The translations under genes were made by a program, and so were the position numbers. From positions 124,001 through 188,000 of the forward strand of contig NZ_JAQQKW010000001.1 in NCBI RefSeq assembly GCF_028550395.1: DNA of 64,000 nucleotides, in the 5' to 3' direction. The notes beneath the pieces are model-generated. The model was not told where the DNA came from. It searched no databases and saw only the letters and a program-made list of their open reading frames with translations. Every line of letters begins with the position of its first letter. Positions within the stretch are counted from its first letter, which is position 1. Shown here one piece after another: positions 1 to 8,580 of this stretch. Source of the stretch: Asticcacaulis currens. Lineage in GTDB: Bacteria > Pseudomonadota > Alphaproteobacteria > Caulobacterales > Caulobacteraceae.

Positions 1-727
1 GCAAGGTACCGACGCCTAGTGGGACCGTACCCTTTTGCATCATATAAACAACGTTCGCTACTTGCGAATATCCCAACCGCTGCCCAGGTGACCGTCCGGA
101 TTTCGACCCCATATGCACCCCACGCAGCCTGTTAGACTTCACAATCCTACCAAATGGGGCGAGACGTCGGGAGAAATCGACATCTTCCCACCAACTGTAT
201 AGCGGTAGGGCCTCATCAAATAAAATGCCGTGCCTGCGGGCTTCGGACATGCGGACGATCATGTTGCAGCCGTACCCGTTGAATACATTTTGCAGCATTT
301 CCTCCGGTTGCGGAGGCAAAGTCTCCACCATGCGTTTGGCATCGTCTAAGGTGATGCCGATCCCTTGGGCACCATCGGCTATGACATCTCCCGTCGCAAT
401 TACGATATCGGGTTGTGAGATGAACAGGCGCTCGACCTCTAATAAGAAATCCGGATCGGCGATGTAATCGTCATCCAAAAAGACCATCAGATCGGTATCA
501 GTGGCATGACGAATAATAACATTACGTTGGGTCGAGGCGCCAACACCGCCCCTGACGACCGTTAGGGGAAAAGTATAGTGTGCGGCCTCTTCCAAAAAAT
601 CAGTCTCTTTGGCCGGGCATATCGTCACCATGTCAGGCGCTCGGACTTGCCTCTCCAGATATTTCAGCGTGAGCGAGAGTAATTCTCGCCGTCCACTAGT
701 CGCTATTGCAACCGTTATATGCATCAT
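1..727 (-). CDS. Glycosyltransferase family 2, 3' end cut by window edge
   Basis: The reverse strand is open from an ATG at 725-727 (or the adjacent ATG at 722-724) to the left edge, so the C-terminus is missing. The product starts MHITVAIATSGR, the usual GT2 GT-A opening. It has a VFLDDDYIADPDF segment near residue 80 holding the metal-binding acidic cluster, and later a YSWWEDVDFSRR segment, the ED motif of the catalytic base region. It should transfer a sugar from a nucleotide donor on the cytoplasmic side during EPS repeat-unit assembly. A GGGAG ribosome site lies 2 nt before the first ATG and 5 nt before the second, so the second is slightly favoured. It is divergent from the flippase at 1161. 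Donor and linkage cannot be told from sequence. Confidence 0.85.
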   Translation of the reverse strand, partial: MMHITVAIATSGRRELLSLTLKYLERQVRAPDMVTICPAKETDFLEEAAHYTFPLTVVRGGVGASTQRNVIIRHATDTDLMVFLDDDYIADPDFLLEVERLFISQPDIVIATGDVIADGAQGIGITLDDAKRMVETLPPQPEEMLQNVFNGYGCNMIVRMSEARRHGILFDEALPLYSWWEDVDFSRRLAPFGRIVKSNRLRGVHMGSKSGRSPGQRLGYSQVANVVYMMQKGTVPLGVGTL

Positions 728-1160
728 CGCTCCCGAACAGATCAACGGCCTTCGCACCCGCACAATAGGTTAAAACCATTAAGCCCTACGACAAGGACTG
801 GCAATCAAAAATGAATGCCGCGCCCCCGGCTAAGACAGGGTATGTCAGTCTAAACTCAGGTACACTACGTTAAATTGAAGCTCTCGTGCAAAGCCCTCAT
901 CTGGACATTCTGCCAAGCAGCAAACCGCGATGCGTGCCCGCCACCCGCATTTGGATTTAACGGACAAGCCTCGTGCGTGAAGCTGAGCGTGCGCGTATAA
1001 ATATGGCTGTTATTCCCTAAATAATCATACTAAACAATAGTTAAAATAAATTATCATCGGCTCCCGAGCGCCTGGGGGTCATCTTTTGCAGTTGCGAAAT
1101 TAATGCCGAAACGGTACGAGGACGAATTGTTGGCAGCACGCACGGCCTTGAGGAAATGTA
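728..1160. other. Divergent intergenic region, no gene seen
   Basis: This 433-bp stretch separates the leftward glycosyltransferase from the rightward flippase and must hold both promoters. The part around 1000-1060 is AT-rich. No open frame with a credible ribosome site, no strong terminator and no clear palindrome was seen. Confidence 0.5.
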
Positions 1161-2606
1161 ATGAGTGACTCCCGCCGTCTCGCGACCAGCATGGTAGCCA
1201 GTTGGGGCGCGAACATCGTCAAAGCGGTCGTTCAGATCGTGATGCTCCCTATAATGGCCCGCTTTCTTGGACCTACGGAAATGGGGCTTTATGCCTTAGC
1301 CCTACCCCTTGTCGGTCTGGCCATGCCTCTGGCAGATGCGGGACTCGCCAACAGCTTGGCTAGAGAAAAATCGGAAAACAAAGCCGTCTGGTCAACCGCC
1401 TTCTGGATGCTGCAAGGGATCGGTTTCTTTTTGGCATTGGCGGTCATTGCCGGGTCACACCTCGTGGCCTACACGGCGCATCAACCCAGACTTCCGCTGA
1501 TCATCGCCGCGCTGTCTGTTATCTTCCCGATGCTGGCTCTTTCAGTGATACCAATGGCCCGCGTCCTTCAGAAGGGACGCCTGGTCGCACCGGCCATGAT
1601 CGACATGATCAGCAACGTATTGGGCGCTGGCCTTGGCATCTGGTTTGCGTTTGCTCATTTCGGCGTGTGGGCGATGGTCATTCAGTATAGCTCTGTGTTC
1701 TTTTTCAGAGCAGTGCTCTATAATTTCACGGAGTTCTTCCTTCCGCGATTTATGTTCAGTCTCCATGGCCTTGCCGGCCATCTGCAGATGGGTGGATCTA
1801 TCACCGGATCGAGGCTGGCCGAATTCGCTGGTCGTGTCTTAGAAAATTCTCTTGTCTCGCGCAGCTTAGGAGGCGTGGCTCTAGGCAGTTATGGCTTTGC
1901 CACACAGGCATCACGATTTCTCAGCGAAGCCGTCAGCAATTCATTGTGGGCGAACCTATACTATACGTCTTTGCACAGCGAAGCCGCTGTTTCAGCGGCA
2001 TCCCTGCTGAAACTTACTCGACTGATGGCGCTCATACTTTTGCCAACCTCGTTCCTTGCCGCGGGCCTTGCCCCGACGGCCCTGCCTATTTTGCTTGGAG
2101 AGAAGTGGGTCCTGGCCGGTTGGCCGTTTGCCATACTTTGCTTTACTGCGCCGTTTACAGTGATGGCCAGCCTGACAAGTGCCGTCCTTTACGCGCGCGG
2201 CATGGGTCGCCTCCCCGTCGTTCTGAGTTTTGGCGCAACGCTGGCTCGGGTGGGTGCCATTATTATTTTTTGCACCTTCGGTTTGATTGCCGCCTGCATC
2301 GCAATTGCCACCGTATGCGTCGCGCAGTTTCTAGTTTCATTTATCATAACCCAAGGTAAGATTGGCCATAGTGCGACAACCGTATTCAGGCATATTTTTT
2401 GGCCACTTGCCATGTCAGTTGCTGGATTTCTGGCCGTACTAAGCCTGCTCATGTATAAGGTGGATGCATTCTATATTGCCGTTGCCTGTGTTGTTTTTGG
2501 CACAGTCTACATAAGCGGCCAGGCTCTTTTTGACCGCAGGCTGTTTTTTAACGACGTGGGGGCTGTGGTGACACTTCTTAAGAGAAAATACGGCCGAAAC
2601 TTATGA
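1161..2606 (+). CDS. Wzx-type polysaccharide flippase (MOP superfamily)
   Basis: A 481-residue, very hydrophobic protein with about 12 predicted membrane helices. The N-terminus (WGANIVKAVVQIVMLPIMARFLGP, then MGLYALALPLVGLAMPLADAGL) is typical of the oligosaccharide flippase / WzxC branch. It should move undecaprenyl-diphosphate-linked repeat units across the inner membrane for periplasmic polymerisation. The ATG follows GAGG with 8 nt spacing. It is the first of three flippases in the window (others at 29996 and 49003). The three are diverged, so more than one repeat unit, or lateral replacement, is likely. The substrate is unknown. Confidence 0.88.
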   Translation: MSDSRRLATSMVASWGANIVKAVVQIVMLPIMARFLGPTEMGLYALALPLVGLAMPLADAGLANSLAREKSENKAVWSTAFWMLQGIGFFLALAVIAGSHLVAYTAHQPRLPLIIAALSVIFPMLALSVIPMARVLQKGRLVAPAMIDMISNVLGAGLGIWFAFAHFGVWAMVIQYSSVFFFRAVLYNFTEFFLPRFMFSLHGLAGHLQMGGSITGSRLAEFAGRVLENSLVSRSLGGVALGSYGFATQASRFLSEAVSNSLWANLYYTSLHSEAAVSAASLLKLTRLMALILLPTSFLAAGLAPTALPILLGEKWVLAGWPFAILCFTAPFTVMASLTSAVLYARGMGRLPVVLSFGATLARVGAIIIFCTFGLIAACIAIATVCVAQFLVSFIITQGKIGHSATTVFRHIFWPLAMSVAGFLAVLSLLMYKVDAFYIAVACVVFGTVYISGQALFDRRLFFNDVGAVVTLLKRKYGRNL

Positions 2607-2874
2607 GACGCGCGTCTCGTCACGAAGTGATGCAAAGCTAATTCAGTTAGAATCTGGAAAGACCGCTTTGTAACGCCCCTTGATCAATTAAAGTGGTCTA
2701 AAGCGCTTTTGCATAAATCGGGGAAGACGGGGTCAACCGTCGAAACGCCAATCATGCGCGACCGCAAATCAATCCAGTTTTGACGCGAGTTTCGTTCAAA
2801 AACCCTATTTCGCGCGGGAAGCGCATGATAAAGTTGATTCGTACTTACCATTTGTTAGGAATCCGAGAGGTCCC

Positions 2875-3687
2875 GTGCAAGCTGTGCGAACAGGGATAGA
2901 TTTCGCGGCGCCTGATCCGACTACAGGACCAGTCATCGATGCTTTGACTTATGCGATTGGCGATATCCACGGTCGTTTTGACCTCTTCAAGAAGATGATC
3001 GGCCTCATCAAGACGGATGCAGACGCGCGTCATGAGCGCCCGCGCATCGTGTTACTAGGCGACTACATCGATAGAGGCCCCGACTCTGCAAAGGTGCTGG
3101 ATGCCATTTGGTGGCTAAAGCGTCAGAAGTGGTGCGAAGTCGTAACACTTCTTGGCAATCACGAAGACACCATGTTGAAGTTTCTAAAAGACTCTTGCAT
3201 TGGGTCGGAATGGTTTCGTTATGGCGGACTGGAAAGCGTCCGATCGTTTGGCGTGCGTCTTGCGCGGTTGCCGGAAACGCCTGAAGAGTGGGAGCTTGTC
3301 CGGGCGCGACTCAGTACCGTCCTTACCCCTCGTCAGTACAGTGTGCTGAAGGGTGCGAGGTTATTTTTTGATGCCGGGGACTACGTGTTTGTCCACGCCG
3401 GTATCGACCCTGATAAGGACAGGGCTTATCAGACTGCGGAGACCTTCCTGTGGATCAGAGAGCCGTTTCTAAAAGTAAAGCGCGCTTGTAGTCAGGCGGT
3501 GGTTCATGGCCACACGCCTTCGGAGGAAGTGGTGAATGAGATGTGGCGCATTGGCCTTGATACTGGCGCTTATGCGACAGGGATCCTCAGTGCCGTTCGA
3601 CTATGCGGGCGATCACGCAAAATATTGCAAGCAACCACTAGAGATGGGGTTAAGTCAGATGCCCTCCCCCCATTCGGTGACATTTAG
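2875..3687 (+). CDS. PPP-family metallophosphoesterase (Ser/Thr phosphatase-like), copy 1
   Basis: A 270-residue calcineurin-like phosphoesterase starting at GTG, with an AGAGG site 4 nt upstream. Metal and catalytic motifs are in the canonical order: GDIHGRFD near residue 29, GDYIDRGPD near 62, GNHED near 94, HAGID near 174 and VHGHTPSEE near 211. These match bacterial PrpA/PrpB-like and ApaH-related enzymes, which dephosphorylate proteins or diadenosine polyphosphates. There is no signal peptide, so it should act in the cytoplasm. It shares long segments with the proteins at 3886 and 53030. Placement beside EPS genes with two tyrosine autokinases makes a regulatory phosphatase role attractive, but that is inference. 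Confidence 0.85.
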   Translation: MQAVRTGIDFAAPDPTTGPVIDALTYAIGDIHGRFDLFKKMIGLIKTDADARHERPRIVLLGDYIDRGPDSAKVLDAIWWLKRQKWCEVVTLLGNHEDTMLKFLKDSCIGSEWFRYGGLESVRSFGVRLARLPETPEEWELVRARLSTVLTPRQYSVLKGARLFFDAGDYVFVHAGIDPDKDRAYQTAETFLWIREPFLKVKRACSQAVVHGHTPSEEVVNEMWRIGLDTGAYATGILSAVRLCGRSRKILQATTRDGVKSDALPPFGDI

Positions 3688-3885
3688 GCTCCACGAAGAG
3701 TGATTTTTTGCATCGGACGGGCGTTTATATGTCTTCTTACGTGTTTCCTATTTGTTTGAATGACTAAGACCGGCATCATCGCTAGATTTTTATGGTAAGA
3801 TAAGCCGCGCAAGCGGGGTTCGGCTCTGTCTGCATTCCGTATTATTAGTCGTGGACAGCTAAATTTGTTCAGGAAGCGTCTCGTT

Positions 3886-4740
3886 ATGTCGGCAAAAGTG
3901 TTTGGTGGGTGGCTTAAGGCGATGTTTGTGGGAAGGCGTCGCCAATCGCCTCTGACCGACCCCACTGTGTCACGTGGCAACAGCACAATCGACAAACTGA
4001 CCTATGCAATCGGTGACGTCCACGGGTGCCATAGCCTGCTAATGGAGATGATTGAACTTATCCGCGCCGATAGCCGCGGGTACACTGACAGGCCACGGTT
4101 AATTCTGCTCGGAGATTACGTTGACAGAGGCCCATCCTCGAAAGAGGTACTGGATACCGTGATCGCGCTCGAGCAGGCAACCTGGTGTGAAACGATCGCG
4201 CTCCTTGGCAATCATGAGCAGGTTCTAAAGCAATTCCTTTTGGATAGTGCCAAAGGGCCGAATTGGGTGATGTTTGGCGGCGCGGAAACGCTGGCGTCTT
4301 ACGGTGTTCAAACCCCACCACGTCAAAACGTCGAAGGTTGGCTTGAAGCGCGACGTCAACTGGCACGCAACTTTCCCTCTGCTCATCTGAGCTTTTTAAA
4401 TCAGGCCCGGCTGCTGTTTAAGGCTGGCGACTATCTGTTTGTACATGGTGGCGTCAAACCCGGTGTTCCCTGGGATAAGCAAACCGTTGAAAACCTTCTG
4501 TGGATACGGGACGAATTCCTTAATGCCGAGCGACCCTGCGAGTTCGTAGTCGTTCATGGTCACACGGCGAGTGAGGTCGTCCAACACACCCCCTGGCGCA
4601 TTGGTGTAGATACAGGCGCATACGTAACTGGCACGCTAACCTGTGTCAGATTGTTTGAGAATGAGCGAAAATTTCTATCCGTCTCCAAGGGGGCGAGCAA
4701 AACTATGCGCGCGGAAGAAATCAACCGTGCCGAGCCGTAA
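3886..4740 (+). CDS. PPP-family metallophosphoesterase, copy 2
   Basis: Paralogue of the gene at 2875 with the same motifs: GDVHGCHSLL, GDYVDRGPSS, GNHEQV, HGGVKPG and VHGHTASEV. The frame is open from a TTG at 3865, but the ATG at 3886 has AGGAAG about 9 nt upstream and gives MSAKVFGGW, so 3886 is preferred (284 residues). The first 25 or so residues are basic and the gene lacks a signal peptide. The usual HAGI motif reads HGGV here. The third paralogue is at 53030-53806, near the other end of the EPS region. Substrate unknown: protein phosphate or dinucleoside polyphosphate are the main options. Confidence 0.85.
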   Translation: MSAKVFGGWLKAMFVGRRRQSPLTDPTVSRGNSTIDKLTYAIGDVHGCHSLLMEMIELIRADSRGYTDRPRLILLGDYVDRGPSSKEVLDTVIALEQATWCETIALLGNHEQVLKQFLLDSAKGPNWVMFGGAETLASYGVQTPPRQNVEGWLEARRQLARNFPSAHLSFLNQARLLFKAGDYLFVHGGVKPGVPWDKQTVENLLWIRDEFLNAERPCEFVVVHGHTASEVVQHTPWRIGVDTGAYVTGTLTCVRLFENERKFLSVSKGASKTMRAEEINRAEP

Positions 4741-5013
4741 GACTTTTAGGTTGCCAGCCTGATGAAATCGGCTATTTCCTGGTAGGCTACAGAACGATTG
4801 AAAGGGTACATTGACTTGAATTATAATATGCAGAATTGAAGCGTTGCTGCAGTCGGCGGCGCCGAATAAGGCGATGTTTTGTTCGTTTGTTGGTCCCACG
4901 ACGCACGCTAATACGCACAGGGCAAGGCCCGTACCGTTCTAAAGTGTACTTTCATTGTCGCTAAAATAATTGGCCGCCCCGCGGCTCAACTCCTTTCTAG
5001 GTATGTATTAGAA

Positions 5014-6180
5014 ATGAAGATAGCTATCGCCGGTCTGGGCTATGTGGGCCTATCCAACGCGATGCTGCTAGCGCGCCATAACACCGTGGTCGCCTTCGAC
5101 GTAGTGCCGGCCAAGGTCGAAATGCTGACCAAGGGCATCTCGCCGATTGCCGACGCGGAAATCGAGCGCTTCCTAAAGGAGGAGAAACTCGACTTCAAAG
5201 CGACGCTCGACGCTGAAGATACCTTTCGTGAAGCCGAGTATATCATCATCTCGACGCCAACCAATTACGACACGGTGACCAACCAGTTCGACACCTCTTC
5301 GATTGAGGCCGTGGTACGTCAGATTCTGCCGCTTAATTCGACGGCCACCATTATCATCAAATCGACAGTCCCCGTCGGCTACACGGCGGGGATCAATGCC
5401 AAATTCAATACCAACCGAATCATCTTCTCTCCGGAGTTTCTGCGCGAAGGCAAGGCGTTGTACGACAACCTCTATCCGTCGCGCATAATTGTTGGGGAAC
5501 AATCCGCGCGCGCGCGGGTTTTTGGTGACCTGTTGGTAAAGGGCGCCGAAAAGAAAAATATCGACGTGCTTTACACCGATTCAAGCGAAGCCGAGGCAAT
5601 CAAGCTGTTCGCCAATACTTACCTCGCCCTGCGCGTTGCGTATTTCAACGAGCTGGATTCCTACGCTGAGGCGTTGGGCCTCAACAGCAAGCAGATCATT
5701 GAGGGCGTGTCGCTCGATCCGCGTATAGGCAAGGGCTACAACAACCCCTCTTTCGGCTATGGTGGCTACTGCCTGCCTAAAGACACCAAGCAGTTGCTGG
5801 CCAACTATTCGTCGGTGCCGCAGAACATCATCAAGGCCATAGTCGACGCCAATACCACACGCAAGGATTTCGTCGCCGACTCTATCCTCAGCCGCAAACC
5901 GAAAACGGTCGGTATTTACCGTCTGACCATGAAGACCAATTCGGATAATTTCCGCGAGTCTTCCGTGCAAGGCGTGATGAAGCGCATCCGCGCCAAGGGC
6001 GTCAACGTAATAATATTCGAACCGGCGTTTCAAGGCGACAACTTCTTCAACTCGCCTATCGTTCGCGACATCGAGGAGTTTAAGAGCGCTTCGGACGTAA
6101 TTGTCGCCAACCGCGTGTCGGAAGAACTTTCCGATGTCCTCGATAAGGTCTACAGTCGTGACTTATTTGGCGAAGACTGA
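5014..6180 (+). CDS. ugd: UDP-glucose 6-dehydrogenase
   Basis: A 388-residue nucleotide-sugar dehydrogenase. The N-terminal Rossmann fold starts with [14 protein letters not shown] (GxGxxG). The segment [11 protein letters not shown] is typical of the UDP-glucose branch, and the catalytic cysteine is Cys253 in [13 protein letters not shown]. It oxidises UDP-glucose twice with NAD to UDP-glucuronate, an acidic EPS precursor. The length and the short form without extension match Gram-negative Ugd of the Klebsiella/E. coli type. It stands alone with its own upstream region. The second dehydrogenase at 39263 belongs to a different branch. Confidence 0.92.
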   Translation: MKIAIAGLGYVGLSNAMLLARHNTVVAFDVVPAKVEMLTKGISPIADAEIERFLKEEKLDFKATLDAEDTFREAEYIIISTPTNYDTVTNQFDTSSIEAVVRQILPLNSTATIIIKSTVPVGYTAGINAKFNTNRIIFSPEFLREGKALYDNLYPSRIIVGEQSARARVFGDLLVKGAEKKNIDVLYTDSSEAEAIKLFANTYLALRVAYFNELDSYAEALGLNSKQIIEGVSLDPRIGKGYNNPSFGYGGYCLPKDTKQLLANYSSVPQNIIKAIVDANTTRKDFVADSILSRKPKTVGIYRLTMKTNSDNFRESSVQGVMKRIRAKGVNVIIFEPAFQGDNFFNSPIVRDIEEFKSASDVIVANRVSEELSDVLDKVYSRDLFGED

Positions 6181-6306
6181 TCGAGGCAAAGCGATCCTGC
6201 ACCCTGTTAGAGGCTCCTGCTTTTCTCTTACCCCACCGCAAACCCACTCTCACTCGCGGACTGAAGCGGAGTCGATCGCAGTCCTGTTGAGGTAATCGCC
6301 CATAAT

Positions 6307-6330
6307 GTGCAAAGTTAATTAAGTTTGCAC
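6307..6330. promoter_or_regulatory. 24-bp near-perfect palindrome, candidate operator
   Basis: Arms GTGCAAA and TTTGCAC surround a TTAATTAA core. 22 of 24 positions are dyad-symmetric, the exceptions being the two G residues flanking the core. It lies about 137 bp before the GH16 gene at 6467 and after ugd. The symmetry suggests a dimeric repressor or activator site. No T-run follows, so a terminator is less likely. Confidence 0.4.
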
Positions 6331-6466
6331 TTTTATGGCGTTCGTGTGCGATGCGTAAGTGCCGTTCAGGTTATACCATTAGCATCGCATGAGTTGGCTC
6401 AGGGTAATGGGTGGGGGACGGCACCTTTAGGTGTGGCCCCGACCGTAGGACATAGGGGAACATAAA

Positions 6467-7375
6467 GTGTCAGATGAAAACTCCCAGCGTAAAGCCGTGC
6501 AGAGTCTGAAAACGCCGGCCGGCAAATCAAAACGCGGCGTGTTGTCACGCCGCCTGATGCTCACGGGTGTCGCCGGTGCGGCCGTTGGCGGGGCGGGTTT
6601 ATTCGCCCGACAGGTTTTGACAGCTGAACCGAATAAGCTATCGCTCGCAGATTACAGGATGACCTTTAGCGAAGAGTTTGACAGTCCCGGCTTTTCCATC
6701 GAGAATTTTATGACGCGCTGGTATCCTCACACGCCGTGGTGGGGGGATTTTGGTGACGCAGCTTTCTCCGACCCCGTGCCGGGCTTCCCATTTACCGCAC
6801 ACGAAGGACATTTACGCATCGAAGCACGCAAGGACAGTGCAGGTAAATGGCGGTCGGGCCTGATTTCGAGCATCGACCGAGATGGAAAAGGTTTTGCGCA
6901 GCAATACGGATACTTCGAAATGCGCGCGAAATTGCCCCCGGGTCCAGGCGTGTGGCCGGCCTTCTGGCTGAACAGTTCTATGTCACGAGACAATCCTGAT
7001 CCTGCCGTAGAAATCGATGTCCTTGAGTATTACGGTCAGTTTCCGAAGGATATCCACAGCACAGTTATAATCTGGCCGAAAGGTGGCGTCAAAGCGAGTG
7101 CAGAGGCACACATTCACAAGGTGCCCGACATGCGGCTGTCAGAAAGCTTCCATAACTACGGTGTGAGCGTCGAGCCGGATTGGATAATCATGTATTTTGA
7201 CGGCCAGGAGACATGGCGAACGCCTACGCCTGATCAGCACAAATATCCCTTAATGGTACTCTGCAACCTCGCATTAGGCAGTGGGTGGCCAATCGATCAG
7301 ACGATTAATCCATCCTATATGTATATTGATCACATCCGCGTTTATGAAAGAATCGTTCCATCAAACGCAACATAG
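6467..7375 (+). CDS. Secreted GH16 glycoside hydrolase with Tat-like signal
   Basis: A 302-residue protein starting at GTG with AGGGGAA 6 nt upstream. The N-terminus is long and basic and carries SRRLMLTG followed by an Ala/Gly-rich hydrophobic stretch, matching a twin-arginine signal with an extended n-region. The mature part has GH16 features: EEFDSPGF near the start, GYFEMRAKLP, GVWPAFWL and the catalytic EIDVLE at residues 182-187 (Glu182 nucleophile, Glu187 acid/base). GH16 enzymes cut beta-1,3/1,4-glucans or galactans. In EPS loci (ExoK-like) they trim the polymer or set its chain length. A second GH16, a lipoprotein, is at 20234. Confidence 0.87.
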   Translation: MSDENSQRKAVQSLKTPAGKSKRGVLSRRLMLTGVAGAAVGGAGLFARQVLTAEPNKLSLADYRMTFSEEFDSPGFSIENFMTRWYPHTPWWGDFGDAAFSDPVPGFPFTAHEGHLRIEARKDSAGKWRSGLISSIDRDGKGFAQQYGYFEMRAKLPPGPGVWPAFWLNSSMSRDNPDPAVEIDVLEYYGQFPKDIHSTVIIWPKGGVKASAEAHIHKVPDMRLSESFHNYGVSVEPDWIIMYFDGQETWRTPTPDQHKYPLMVLCNLALGSGWPIDQTINPSYMYIDHIRVYERIVPSNAT

Positions 7376-7423
7376 CGGAACCCCTGCTGGTCGCGTGAAA
7401 GCCCATAGAGAGCGTGCGGGTCT

Positions 7424-8344
7424 TTAAATAACGAGTTGAGGTGCGGTTTCTCGCGACCGCCCTACCAATCTATATTCGGTGAAATAGAACAGATTCTGGC
7501 GCACGTGATACTTCAACGTGTTGACAGCCGACATGCTTGGTGCAAGGGGCGCGGCTTCTGGGTGTTGATTCAAGAAATCATGATAGGGCTTTTGCCACTT
7601 CACACCCCACGGCGCCCCGCTAAAGACCCACGGGCGCGGGTTAGACATGAAGTGGACGATTACAGGCTGAACGTCCCGTTCCATAGGTGAGCCAATCAGG
7701 AACCCGGGGAAATTCCATTTATTACTAATCGCAATGATGCGGTTTTCGAAGGCAATATTGACAGCGTCTTGGTCGCGATATTTTAGCGGGGTTTTCCAGC
7801 TTTGCAACAGCTCGATGGACTTGCGTGACAACTCGGCACACTCTTCACGATTACACACAAAAATGCCTGCATTGAAATAGTCGTCGAACGGAAGAGAGAT
7901 TCCCGAGCCCTCACGTTCGGCGACAATTCTACGCTCCCACGATGGGGACAGACGGCCAAACATTCCGGTAGGGTCGCGCACAGCCAGAATTTTGCCAGAC
8001 TCGATAGGCACGTTAAGCAGTGGTCTGAGCGAACCAACCACCTGCGTATCGCCATCGATATAGAGTATGCGGGTGTAAACTGGATTGAGAATGGCGTCGA
8101 TGTAAAGACGTCCGTACGTTGGGTGCAAGTCGTCTATCGCCGAAGGGGAAACAACAACGAATTCCAGACCCAGCTTTTTACACAAAACCTCGCCTAAACG
8201 GGTATTATCCGAGGGCGCGGCAACGCATAGGATTGTCACAGATGTCGTGTCTGGGTCCGTGTTTGCGCGTGCTTGCATCGCACTTACTAAAGTAGGGAAA
8301 AGGTAATTGTCGTCAATGACATAGCAAACGCAATTTGTAATCAT
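7424..8344 (-). CDS. Glycosyltransferase family 8
   Basis: A 306-residue GT8 (GT-A, retaining) enzyme. The N-terminus MITNCVCYVIDDNYLFPTLVSAM is the usual start of the family. The metal-binding DxD lies in ILYIDGDTQVVG, FNAGIFV follows, and DQDAVNIAF and HFMSNPRPW occur in the expected order towards the C-terminus. AGGAG sits 6 nt before the ATG. GT8 enzymes of LPS/EPS loci usually transfer glucose or galactose from UDP-sugars. It converges with the GH16 gene and lies just downstream of the wza/barrel/wzc run on the same strand. A second GT8 is at 44068. Confidence 0.87.
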   Translation of the reverse strand: MITNCVCYVIDDNYLFPTLVSAMQARANTDPDTTSVTILCVAAPSDNTRLGEVLCKKLGLEFVVVSPSAIDDLHPTYGRLYIDAILNPVYTRILYIDGDTQVVGSLRPLLNVPIESGKILAVRDPTGMFGRLSPSWERRIVAEREGSGISLPFDDYFNAGIFVCNREECAELSRKSIELLQSWKTPLKYRDQDAVNIAFENRIIAISNKWNFPGFLIGSPMERDVQPVIVHFMSNPRPWVFSGAPWGVKWQKPYHDFLNQHPEAAPLAPSMSAVNTLKYHVRQNLFYFTEYRLVGRSRETAPQLVI

Positions 8345-8580
8345 TTCAACTCCTAAATGTGCTTGCGCCAGGCAGAGACGAGACTTTAACAGGCCGATTC
8401 GTTGGACAGACCTGTCGAGCTGGACAGAGCCTTCTTTTACATAAGGTGATCACGCGGCAGGTCGCCTCACCTCTATTCTCATGGTGATTGCCGTTCATAT
8501 GGAATAGCCGGTTAGCAGTCCAAGCCGCCTGCAGAGTGTTGCGATGCCAACGCGATCCCCAGGATTGGGCCATGCCTGCC

